A stretch of DNA of 64,000 bases from Amycolatopsis suaedae (GTDB lineage: Bacteria; Actinomycetota; Actinomycetes; Mycobacteriales; Pseudonocardiaceae). Under the pieces are notes generated by a model that was not told the origin of the DNA, did not search any database, and was given only the letters and a program-made list of their open reading frames with translations. The position numbers and the translations under genes are program-made. The first letter of the stretch is position 1. Every line of letters begins with the position of its first letter. The stretch lies in assembly GCF_004214935.1 (NCBI RefSeq), contig NZ_SFCC01000007.1, positions 340,814 to 404,813 on the forward strand. Direction: 5' to 3'. Of the stretch, positions 52,165 to 59,664 are shown piece after piece.

Positions 52165-53204
52165 GTCGGCTGGCACCTCTCCGGCATCTGCGTGGTGGGG
52201 ATGGGCAGGAACGGGATCGTGACGTTGAGCGAGGAGATGCCGATCGTCCCGGACAGCCCGCACAGGTAATAGTTGAACCAGCTGCCGTAGCTCAGCGTCC
52301 GGGTGAACTTGGCCAGGTTGCCCGGCATCACCCGCAGCAGGTGTTCCAGCAGTTCCTCCGAGTCGGCGAGGTTTCCCGACAGGTGGCCCAGCGCGGCGAT
52401 GTCGTTCTTCAACGCGGGCCGGGCCTCGCCGAGCAGGCTGGCGGTGGTGTCGCTCAGCTCGCCCAGCGCGGCCACCGCCTCGCCGATCGGCTTGCGCTGC
52501 TCGGATAGGCCGGTGACCAGTTGCTGGGTGGTGTCGACGAGCCTGCCCAGGTTCGGGCCGCGCTGGTTGACGGTGTCCAGCACGGTGTTGAGGTTGCCGA
52601 TGACCTGGCCGATGACCTGGTCGCGCTCGGCGATGGTGGACGTCACCGACGCGGTGTGCGCCAGCAGGCTCTCGATCGTGGCGCCCTCGCCCTGGAAGAC
52701 CTGGATGATCTCCTGGGAGAGCTGGTTGACCTGCTGCGGATCCAGTGCCTGGAACAGCGGCTTGAACCCGTTGAACAACACGGTCAGGTTCAGCGCCGGC
52801 GAGGTCCGCTCCAGCGGGATCTCGCCGTCCCTCGCAAGGGTGCCGCCACCGTCCACAGTGGTCTTCAGGGAGAGGTAGCGCTGGCCGATCAGGTTGCGGT
52901 ACTTGATGGTCGCGGTGACGCCGGCGGGCAGGGTGTAGGCCGACTCGACGGTGAACCGGACCCGGGCGTGGTTCGACTCGGCGGACTCGGCGACGGTGAT
53001 CTCCTCGACCTGCCCGACCTTGACCCCGGCGATGCGGACGTCGTCGCCGGTCTTCAGGCCGGACGCGTCGGTGAACCTCGCGGTGTAGCCGGCGGTGGCG
53101 CCGAAGTCGGTGTTGGCGATGGTCGCGCCCAGCACGGCGGTGAGCAGAACGGTGACCACGGCGAAGATCCCGACCTTGATCAGCGGTGCCGTCACGGACC
53201 TCAT
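52161..53204 (-). CDS. mce4B: Mce family protein, Mce4B-like
   Basis: 347 residues. A signal-anchor (about 9-30, VGIFAVVTVLLTAVLGATIA) is followed by the MCE domain (about 37-115: GYTARFTDASGLKTGDDVRIAGVKVGQVEEI), a helical region and a C-terminal YYLCGLSGTI plus PERCQPT cysteine pair. The ATG overlaps the mce4A stop (ATGA). Second subunit of the hexamer by order. Confidence 0.91.
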   Translation of the reverse strand: MRSVTAPLIKVGIFAVVTVLLTAVLGATIANTDFGATAGYTARFTDASGLKTGDDVRIAGVKVGQVEEITVAESAESNHARVRFTVESAYTLPAGVTATIKYRNLIGQRYLSLKTTVDGGGTLARDGEIPLERTSPALNLTVLFNGFKPLFQALDPQQVNQLSQEIIQVFQGEGATIESLLAHTASVTSTIAERDQVIGQVIGNLNTVLDTVNQRGPNLGRLVDTTQQLVTGLSEQRKPIGEAVAALGELSDTTASLLGEARPALKNDIAALGHLSGNLADSEELLEHLLRVMPGNLAKFTRTLSYGSWFNYYLCGLSGTIGISSLNVTIPFLPIPTTQMPERCQPT

Positions 53205-54508
53205 TCGACGGTCACCTCCGCCCCCCGGTACAGCGGCCCGACCAGCAGCGAGCCCCAGCCCGGCGCGTCCTCCGGCGCGACACCGAGCGCGGGCGCGGTG
53301 AGCAGGGCGATCAGCTCCTGCTCGGCCGGTGACCCGGCGACCGCGCCGCTGCCGGCGGGGAATCCGCTCGGCGAGCGCGGTGGCGGCGGGTGCCTGGAGC
53401 CGTCCCGGATCGGCCCGCCCGGCGGGTACTGCGGCCACCGGCCCGGCGGCGGCACCTCGGGGTAACACCGCGGGCCGCGTTTGTCGTCGTAGCGTGGCTC
53501 GTCGACCCCGGGCAGGTACTTGCCCCGGCTGGCGGTGATGCGGATCGTCACGTGGTTCATCTCGTCGGTGCCTTTGCCGAACGCCTCCTCCGCGCGCGGG
53601 ACCGACTCGGCGAGCTGACGTAGCAGGCAGGGGTACTCCGGCGCGTACTTGGCCAGGACGTCCAGCGTCGGGCGCATCGCGGAGGTCAGGTTGATGATGT
53701 TGTCCTTGTTGGCCCGCAGGAAGCCCTCCAGGTCGACGGCGGCGCCGGTGACGCTGGCGTAGAGGTCGGTCAGGCCCTGCCGTTTCTCGACGACCGTGCG
53801 GCTGGTCGTGGTCAGGTCGGCCAGCGCCTCCAGGAAGTCCGGCGCGGCGCGATCGTAGACGTCCGCGACGTCGGCGAGGCCGGTGATGTCGGCCTTGAGG
53901 TCGGGCAGGCTCGGGTTCAGCTTGCCCAGGTAGTCCGACAGCCGCACCAGCGTGTCACCGAGCCGTTCGCCGCGGCCCTCCAGCGCGGTGGACACCGCGG
54001 TCAGCGTGCTGGCCAGCTTCTGCGGCTGGACCGCCTGCAGCAGCGGCAGGACGTCGGACAGGACCTGTTCCAGCTCGATCGCGGTGCTGCTGCGGTCCTG
54101 GCCGATCACGTCGCCCTCGCGGATGCGTTGCGGCGTGGGCTGTTCCGGCGGCTGCAGGGCCACATACCGTTCGCCGAACAGGGTCTTCGGCAGCAGCCGG
54201 GCCGACACGGTGGCCGGAATGGCGCCGGTCCTGTCCGGGTCCAGCGCCAGGTCGAGGACCGCGCCGTCGCCGGTGGTGCCGATGGCGCGGACCTCCCCGA
54301 CCACCATGCCGCGGATCTTGACGTCGGCACCCGGCCGTAGCTGGTTGCCGACGTGGTCGGTCTCCAGCCGCACCATGGTGACCGGTGTGAACTCCTTGCG
54401 GTAGATGGCGACCGTGGTGGTCACGAACGCCACGGCGACGGCCACCAGCACCAGCCCCAGCAGCTGGTGCCAGAGCCTGCGGTACAGCCGCCTGCGCCCC
54501 GGGTTCAC
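53201..54508 (-). CDS. mce4A: Mce family protein, Mce4A-like
   Basis: 435 residues. A basic N-terminus with one transmembrane helix (about 13-33, LLGLVLVAVAVAFVTTTVAIY) is followed by the MCE domain (about 42-115: MVRLETDHVGNQLRPGADVKIRGMVVGEVRAI), the extended helical Mce4_CUP1 region and a Pro-rich disordered tail. The GTG at 54508 follows GGGAG 7 bases upstream. Upstream it is separated from yrbE4B by a 328-bp repeat segment, whereas a copy of the yrbE4B terminal codons lies only 13 bp before the start. The original gap was therefore probably 13 bp. Confidence 0.91.
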   Translation of the reverse strand: MNPGRRRLYRRLWHQLLGLVLVAVAVAFVTTTVAIYRKEFTPVTMVRLETDHVGNQLRPGADVKIRGMVVGEVRAIGTTGDGAVLDLALDPDRTGAIPATVSARLLPKTLFGERYVALQPPEQPTPQRIREGDVIGQDRSSTAIELEQVLSDVLPLLQAVQPQKLASTLTAVSTALEGRGERLGDTLVRLSDYLGKLNPSLPDLKADITGLADVADVYDRAAPDFLEALADLTTTSRTVVEKRQGLTDLYASVTGAAVDLEGFLRANKDNIINLTSAMRPTLDVLAKYAPEYPCLLRQLAESVPRAEEAFGKGTDEMNHVTIRITASRGKYLPGVDEPRYDDKRGPRCYPEVPPPGRWPQYPPGGPIRDGSRHPPPPRSPSGFPAGSGAVAGSPAEQELIALLTAPALGVAPEDAPGWGSLLVGPLYRGAEVTVE

Positions 54509-54612
54509 GACTCGGCTCCCGTCATCCGGAGATCCGCACGGTCCTGCCCCGCGAGTCCACCGCTCGCACCCCGCGAGTTGGCCACTCGCACCGCGGCGCC
54601 CGGTCCGCACAA

Positions 54613-54667
54613 TGCCGTGAAGGGGGCCTTCACGGCGTCTGGTGCCGTGAGGGCCCCCTTCACGGCA
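54613..54667. repeat. Long near-perfect hairpin inside the mce4 operon insertion
   Basis: Outer arms TGCCGTGAAGGGGGCC (54613-54628) and 54652-54667 pair perfectly over 16 bp. After one mismatch a further 7 bp pair (54630-54636 with 54644-54650), leaving a 7-base loop. It could stall or partly terminate transcription between yrbE4B and mce4A. Confidence 0.85.
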
Positions 54668-54758
54668 TCCACGCCACTGCGGCAGTCACACCAGTCACAC
54701 GTGTCACAGCGATCGGAGCAACCCACGTGCGCAAGCAGTCGTCGATGCGGAATTTGGA

Positions 54759-54818
54759 TACTTGAAGTCCCCCAATGCCACATTGGGGTACTTGAACTCC
54801 CCCAATGTGGCATTGGGG
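54759..54818. repeat. Two 30-bp tandem units whose hairpins are exact reverse complements
   Basis: The units 54759-54788 and 54789-54818 both begin TACTTGAA and contain CCCCAATG-CCA-CATTGGGG and CCCCAATG-TGG-CATTGGGG respectively. Each is an 8-bp hairpin with a 3-base loop. Because the loops are complementary, the two 19-bp cores are also inverted copies of each other and can form a larger cruciform. Confidence 0.85.
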
Positions 54819-54836
54819 TACTTCCGCGGGCGGCCG

Positions 54837-55682
54837 TCATCCGGAGATCCGCACGGTCGTCGTGGCGCCCCAGATGGCCAGCGAGAGGAAGAAGTCCAGC
54901 ACCGCGATCAGCACGATGGCCGAGCGCACCGCGCGGCCGACGGCCACGCCCACCCCGGCAGGCCCGCCGCGCGCGGTGTAGCCGTAGTAGCAGTGCGCCA
55001 TGATCACCACCACGCTGAAGATCAGCACCTTGAGAAACGACCACAGCACGTCCTCCGGGGGCAGGAACAGCGTGAAGTAGTGGTCGTACGTGCCCGCGGA
55101 CTGGCCGTAGAACCACACGGTGATCTGCCGCGAGGCCAGGTACGACGACAGCAGGCCCAGCGCGTACAGCGGGATCACCGCGGCGACGCCCGCGATGACC
55201 CGGGTGGTCACCAGGTACGGGATGCTGGGCACGCCCATGACCTCGAGCGCGTCGATCTCCTCGGAGATCCGCATGGCGCCCAGCTGCGCGGTGAACCCGC
55301 AGCCCACCGTCGCCGACAACGCCAGCCCCGCCGACAGCGGTGCCACCTCGCGGGTGTTGAAGTACGCCGAGATGAACCCGGTCAGCGCCGCGGTGCCCAG
55401 CTGGTTGAGCGCCGAGTAACCCTGCAGCCCGACGACCAGACCGGTGAACAACGTCATCCCGATCATCACGCCGACCGTGCCGCCGATGACCGCCAGTGCG
55501 CCGGTGCCGAAGCTGACCTCGGTGAGCAGCCGCAACGTCTCCCGGGTGTAGCGGCGCAGCGTGCGCGGGACCCAGGCCAGCACGCGCACGGCGAACGACA
55601 GCTGCGCGCCGAAGCCCTCCAGGAACGCGCCCGGGCGCGCGATCAGCTCCAGGGTGCGGTCGGGGACGCGGGGTTCTGCCAT
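54837..55682 (-). CDS. yrbE4B: MlaE-type permease YrbE4B
   Basis: 281 residues, MlaE permease domain with five or six hydrophobic helices and the family blocks VIGGTVGVMIGMTLFTGLVVG, GCGFTAQLGAMRISEEIDALEVMGV and PYLVTTRVIAGVAAVIPLYAL. It pairs with YrbE4A to form the inner-membrane channel of the Mce4 importer, driven by an MceG-type ATPase encoded elsewhere. The ATG at 55682 is adjacent to the yrbE4A stop. The last six codons are duplicated 315 bp downstream at the far end of the repeat insertion. Confidence 0.93.
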   Translation of the reverse strand: MAEPRVPDRTLELIARPGAFLEGFGAQLSFAVRVLAWVPRTLRRYTRETLRLLTEVSFGTGALAVIGGTVGVMIGMTLFTGLVVGLQGYSALNQLGTAALTGFISAYFNTREVAPLSAGLALSATVGCGFTAQLGAMRISEEIDALEVMGVPSIPYLVTTRVIAGVAAVIPLYALGLLSSYLASRQITVWFYGQSAGTYDHYFTLFLPPEDVLWSFLKVLIFSVVVIMAHCYYGYTARGGPAGVGVAVGRAVRSAIVLIAVLDFFLSLAIWGATTTVRISG

Positions 55683-56476
55683 TACAACGCCTTCGGCGGC
55701 ACGACCTGCAGGTAGATCGCGGTCAGCACCACGTTGATGGCGAACAACAGCAGGAACGTGATCACGACGGCCTGGTTGACGGCGTCACCGACCCCCTTCG
55801 GCCCTGCCGACGGGTTGAGCCCGCGGAAGGCCGCCACCACACCGGCGACGAACCCGTACAGGAACGCCTTGATCTCGCTGATCCACAGGTCCGGCAGCTG
55901 TGCCAGCGCGTTGAAGCTGGCCAGGTACGCGCCGGGCGTCCCGCCCTGCATGACGACGTTGAAGAAGTACCCGCCGAGCACGCCGACGACGCTGACCAGG
56001 CCGTTGAGCAGCACCGACACGACGATGGCCGCGAGCACCCTCGGCACGATCAGGCGCTGCACGGGGTTGACCCCGAGCACCTCCATAGCGTCGATCTCCT
56101 CGCGGATCTTGCGGGCGCCGATGTCCGCGCACACCGCGCTGCCGCCCGCGCCGGCCACCAGCAGCGCCGTGATCAGCGGGCTGGCCTGTTGCACGATGGC
56201 CAGTGCGCTCGCGGCACCGGTGAACGACTGCGCGCCGATCTGCTGGGTCAGCGACCCCAGCTGCAGTGCGATGACCGCGCCGAACGGGATGGCGACCAGC
56301 GCCGTCGGCAGGATGGTGACGCTGGCGAAGAACCAGCACTGCTGGATCCACTCGCGGAGCTGGAACGGGCGGCGCGGGATGGCCCGCAGGACGTCCCACG
56401 CCAGCGCGGCCAGCCTGCCCACCTGCACGAGCGCGGCGGTGCCGGGGATCGCCCTTGATCCCCCGTGTTCGGCCAT
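55682..56476 (-). CDS. yrbE4A: MlaE-type permease YrbE4A
   Basis: 264 residues with the MlaE domain: TILPTALVAIPFGAVIALQLGSL, GAGGSAVCADIGARKIREEIDAMEVLGVNPVQRL, VLLNGLVSVVGVLGGYFF and AVVITFLLLFAINVVLTAIYL. First gene of the canonical mce block. The assignment to the Mce4 (steroid) class rests on the Hsd4A-like, FdxD-like and FadE26/27-like genes in the order known from M. tuberculosis Rv3501c-Rv3505, and on the KstR-like operators. It follows the 20-beta-HSD-like SDR gene after 22 bp in the same operon. Confidence 0.93.
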   Translation of the reverse strand: MAEHGGSRAIPGTAALVQVGRLAALAWDVLRAIPRRPFQLREWIQQCWFFASVTILPTALVAIPFGAVIALQLGSLTQQIGAQSFTGAASALAIVQQASPLITALLVAGAGGSAVCADIGARKIREEIDAMEVLGVNPVQRLIVPRVLAAIVVSVLLNGLVSVVGVLGGYFFNVVMQGGTPGAYLASFNALAQLPDLWISEIKAFLYGFVAGVVAAFRGLNPSAGPKGVGDAVNQAVVITFLLLFAINVVLTAIYLQVVPPKAL

Positions 56477-56498
56477 GACACCTCCGTGCCCTCGGTGC

Positions 56499-57257
56499 TC
56501 AGATCTTCAGCGCGTGGGTCGCCGTTGCCCCACCGTCCGCGACGAACTCCCCTCCGGTGCAGTACGAGCTGTCGTCGCTGGCCAGGAACGCCACCACCGC
56601 GGCGATCTCCTCCGGCTGCCCGAGCCGCTTCAGCGCGACCCTGCGGGTGAGCCGGGACATGTCGACCTCCGCGCCCCCCATGGCGTCGGACACCATGTCG
56701 GTGTCGATCATGCCGGGGTGAACGGAGTTCACGCGAATCCCTTTCTCACCGAGCTCCAGCGCGGCCACCTTCGTCATCCCGCGGATGGCGAACTTACTCG
56801 CCGTGTAGGCCACCAGGAAGGGCATCCCCGCCAGTCCCTCCACTGAGGACACGTTGACGATCGACCCGCCGCCCGCAGCGGACATCGGTTCAACGACCGA
56901 ACGCATGCCGAGAAACGCACCGAACTGGTTGACCCGCACGACCCGCTCGTAGTCGGCCAGCGTGGTGCTGCCCAGCGCGGAGAAGTGCAGGATGCCCGCG
57001 TTGTTGACCAGCACGTTCAGCGAACCGAACACCTCGACCGCGTGTGCCACGGCTGCCGACCAGTCGTCCTCGTCGGTCACGTCGAGGTGGCGGAACACGG
57101 CGGCGTCGCCGAGTTCGTCGGCCAGCTGCTTGCCGCCGTCGTCGGCGATGTCGGCGATCATCACCCGGGCACCCTCGGCGACCATCCGCCGGGCCGCGGC
57201 GGCACCCTGCCCGCGTGCCGCGCCGGTGACGAGCGCGGTCTTCCCGGCGAGCCTCAC
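56499..57257 (-). CDS. Short-chain dehydrogenase, 3-alpha/20-beta-hydroxysteroid dehydrogenase-like
   Basis: 252 residues, classical SDR. The cofactor loop is TGAARGQG (11-18), with an acidic residue after strand 2 (IADIADDGG) favouring NAD(H). NNAG lies at 85-88, and the catalytic Ser 138, Tyr 151 and Lys 155 are in SSVEGLAG and AYTASKFAIRG. The overall pattern (MVAEGARVMIADI, HLDVTDEDDWSAAV, NAGILHFSAL, SSYCTGGEFVADGG) is close to mycobacterial FabG3/Rv2002, a 20-beta-HSD. Placed between ALDH and yrbE4A, an oxidoreductase step on a steroid or its side chain is likely. The GTG overlaps the ALDH stop (GTGA). Confidence 0.9.
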   Translation of the reverse strand: MRLAGKTALVTGAARGQGAAAARRMVAEGARVMIADIADDGGKQLADELGDAAVFRHLDVTDEDDWSAAVAHAVEVFGSLNVLVNNAGILHFSALGSTTLADYERVVRVNQFGAFLGMRSVVEPMSAAGGGSIVNVSSVEGLAGMPFLVAYTASKFAIRGMTKVAALELGEKGIRVNSVHPGMIDTDMVSDAMGGAEVDMSRLTRRVALKRLGQPEEIAAVVAFLASDDSSYCTGGEFVADGGATATHALKI

Positions 57258-58759
57258 ATCATCTCCTCGGTCAACGGCATCAGCACGGACTTCAGCTCGG
57301 TGTACGCCTCGTACGCGGACTGGCCGCCCTCCCGGCCGAGCCCGGACTCCTTGAACCCGCCGAACGGCAGGTGCGGCTCCACCTGGAACCCGTTGATACC
57401 GATCGTGCCCACCCGGAGGCGACGCGACACGCGGAAGGCACGCTGGACATCAGCCGTGAAGACGCCGGCACCGAGCCCGTACTCCGTGTCGTTGGCCAGT
57501 TCGACCGCCTCGTCCTCGTCACCGAACGGGACGACGGCCAGCACCGGGCCGAAGATCTCCTCGCGGGCGATGGTGGCGGAGTTGTCGACGTCGGCGAAGA
57601 TCGTCGGCGCGACGAAGTTGCCGTTCGCCAGGTCGCCGCCGAGCCGTTCGCCGCCGGTGACCAGCCGCGCGCCCTCCTGCTTGCCCTTCTCGATGTAGCC
57701 GAGCACCCGCTCCAGCTGCCTGCCGTTGATCAGCGGGCTGGAGATGACCGACGGCTCGAACGGGTCGCCGTAGGTGACCGCGGCGGCCATGCCCTGCGCG
57801 GCGCCGAGGAACTCGTCGTAGACGTCGCGGTGCACCAGAGCGCGGGTGTTGGCCACGCAGGCCTGCCCGGACAGCCCCATGGTGACCGCGCCGACGACGG
57901 TCGCGGCGGCGATCGCCACGTTCGGCGCGTCGGCGAAGACCAGCGCCGGGCTCTTGCCGCCGAGTTCCAGCGACACGCGCTTCAGCGTGCCCGCCGACGC
58001 CTCGACGATGCGCTTGCCGACCGTCCGGCTGCCGGTGAAGCTGACCTTGTCCACGCCGGGGTGGGTGATCATGGCCTCGCCGACCGGGTCGCCCGGCCCG
58101 GTGACGACGTTGAGCACGCCGGGCGGCAGGCCCGCCTCGGTGAGCAGCCGCACCATCCGCAGCACGGCGAACGTCGCGTACTCCGACGGCTTGAGCACCA
58201 CCGTGCAGCCCGCCGCCAGCGCGGGCGCGACCTTCTGCGCGAACAGCAGGAACGGGGCGTTCCAGGGCAGGATCGCCGCGACGACACCGACCGGTTCGCG
58301 GAACGTCATGGCCAGGTGGTCGCCGCCCTGGTACGGCGGCAGCGTCTGCCCGCCGACCTTGTCGACCCAGCCGGCGTGGTGGGTGAACACGTCGGCGGCG
58401 GCCTCCACCGAGGTCGCGTAGATTCCGCCGAACGACAGCGGCACCGAGTTGTCCAGTGCCTGCAGGCCGCGCAGTTCGTCGGCGTGCTCACGCAGCAGCG
58501 CGGCGAACCGCAGCAGGACGTCGATGCGGGTGCGGGCCCTGCTGGTGGCCCAGCCGTCGAACGCGGCCCGCGCCGCGGCGACCGCGTCGTCGACGTCGGC
58601 CGCGGTGCCGGAGACGAATCCGCCCACCTCCTCGCCGGTCGCCGGGTGCTGGTGGGTCCAGGTCTGCCCGCCCCTGCCGTCGGTCCACTGCCCGTCGATG
58701 AACAGCTGCCCGGCCTTGAGGCCGAGGGACTCGCGGTGCGGCTGCACGGTCAACGTCAT
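57254..58759 (-). CDS. NAD-dependent aldehyde dehydrogenase
   Basis: 501 residues. The cofactor region is LPWNAPFLLFAQKVAPALAAG and KPSEYA (about 165-195). The glycine motif FTGSRTVG (241-248), catalytic Glu 265 in LELGGKS and the nucleophile Cys 301 in GQACVANTR are all present. The C-terminal block is EEIFGPVLAVVPFGDEDEAV. It oxidises an aldehyde to the acid with NAD+. Together with the upstream zinc alcohol dehydrogenase it could convert a side-chain or intermediate alcohol to a carboxylate for CoA activation. Such a pair is not part of the M. tuberculosis mce4 operon, so it is an extra feature here. ATG overlaps the hsd4A stop. Confidence 0.93.
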   Translation of the reverse strand: MTLTVQPHRESLGLKAGQLFIDGQWTDGRGGQTWTHQHPATGEEVGGFVSGTAADVDDAVAAARAAFDGWATSRARTRIDVLLRFAALLREHADELRGLQALDNSVPLSFGGIYATSVEAAADVFTHHAGWVDKVGGQTLPPYQGGDHLAMTFREPVGVVAAILPWNAPFLLFAQKVAPALAAGCTVVLKPSEYATFAVLRMVRLLTEAGLPPGVLNVVTGPGDPVGEAMITHPGVDKVSFTGSRTVGKRIVEASAGTLKRVSLELGGKSPALVFADAPNVAIAAATVVGAVTMGLSGQACVANTRALVHRDVYDEFLGAAQGMAAAVTYGDPFEPSVISSPLINGRQLERVLGYIEKGKQEGARLVTGGERLGGDLANGNFVAPTIFADVDNSATIAREEIFGPVLAVVPFGDEDEAVELANDTEYGLGAGVFTADVQRAFRVSRRLRVGTIGINGFQVEPHLPFGGFKESGLGREGGQSAYEAYTELKSVLMPLTEEMM

Positions 58760-59664
58760 CGGGTGTGCTCCTTGGTCGGTTCCAGGGCCATCAGCTCGTC
58801 GGCGGCGAACATGCGGGCGGGGTCGCGGGCGGCGAAGTAGCCGCCGAGCCGGGTTTCCAGCTCCTCGTGTGTCCACAGTGGTCCGGCGGTGTCGAAGCGC
58901 TGCTCCACCGACGGCGGGCGGAGCAGGGCGACCATGCCGCCGTGGACGACGAACACCTGGCCGCTGATCCGCTCGGCGGCCGGGGAGGCGAGGTAGGCGA
59001 CCAGGGGTGCGACGTGGTCGACCGACAGCGGATCGGCCGCGCCGTCGGGCGCGTCGCCGAACACGCCGGCGGTCATCGCGGTGCGGGCGCGGGGGCAGAT
59101 GGCGTTGGCACGGACGCCGTAGCGGGCCAGTCCCCTGGCGGCGGACACGGTCAGCGCGACGATCCCCGCCTTGGCGGCGGCGTAGTTGGCCTGGCCCGGC
59201 GGGCCGAGCAGGAACGCCTCCGACGCGGTGTTGACCACGCTGCCGTAGACCGGTTCACCGGTCTCCTTGGCCCGCGCCCGCCAGTGCGTGGCGGCGTCGC
59301 GGGTGAGCAGGAAGTGCCCGCGCAGGTGGACCCGCACGACGGTGTCCCACTCGTCGTCGGACATGCCGGTCAGCATGCGGTCCCGCAGCACGCCCGCGTT
59401 GTTGACCACGACGTCCAGGCCGCCGAAGTGCTCGACGGCAGCGGTCAGCAGGGCCCGCGGGACGGCGGCGTCGGACACGTCACCGGGCACGGCCAGTGCC
59501 TTGCCGCCCGCCGCCTCGATCTCGGCCGCCACCTCGTGCGCGGCGTCATCGAGGTCGTTGACGACCACGGCGGCACCGGCACCGGCCAGCGCGAGCGCCT
59601 CGGCGCGGCCGAGGCCGGCACCGGCGCCGGTGACGACCGCGGTCCTGCCCTCCAGCGCGTTCAC
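58756..59664 (-). CDS. hsd4A: Hsd4A-like short-chain dehydrogenase (17-beta-HSD / 3-hydroxyacyl-CoA dehydrogenase type)
   Basis: 302 residues. The SDR cofactor motif is TGAGAGLG (12-19), NNAG lies at 88-91, and the catalytic Ser 148, Tyr 161 and Lys 165 are in NTASEAFLLGP and ANYAAAKAGIV. The C-terminal extension (about 225-302, SGQVFVVHGGMVALLRPPSVEQRF to FAARDPARMF) and the block ICPRARTAMTAGVFGDAP match Rv3502c (Hsd4A) of the mce4 operon, which acts in cholesterol side-chain beta-oxidation. The GTG at 59664 overlaps the ADH stop (GTGA). Confidence 0.92.
   Translation of the reverse strand: MNALEGRTAVVTGAGAGLGRAEALALAGAGAAVVVNDLDDAAHEVAAEIEAAGGKALAVPGDVSDAAVPRALLTAAVEHFGGLDVVVNNAGVLRDRMLTGMSDDEWDTVVRVHLRGHFLLTRDAATHWRARAKETGEPVYGSVVNTASEAFLLGPPGQANYAAAKAGIVALTVSAARGLARYGVRANAICPRARTAMTAGVFGDAPDGAADPLSVDHVAPLVAYLASPAAERISGQVFVVHGGMVALLRPPSVEQRFDTAGPLWTHEELETRLGGYFAARDPARMFAADELMALEPTKEHTR

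Larger units (their letters stand above)
54519..54858 (-). repeat. Repeat-built insertion bounded by a 25-bp direct duplication of the yrbE4B 3' end
   Basis: An identical 25-bp sequence occurs at 54519-54543 and 54834-54858. The second copy encodes the last six codons and stop of yrbE4B; the first is a non-coding duplicate 10-13 bp before mce4A. The 290 bp between them hold no gene. They contain two GCGAGT...CTCGCACC units (54551-54570 and 54573-54592), a long hairpin (54613-54667), a CAGTCACAC direct repeat (54684-54700 region) and two 30-bp tandem units with hairpins (54759-54818). Removing one copy plus the insert restores a tight yrbE4B-mce4A junction. Confidence 0.85.

Noticed and set aside
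54759..54818. CRISPR array
   Set aside because: Only two directly abutting units without spacers, each an internal palindrome, and no cas genes in the window.
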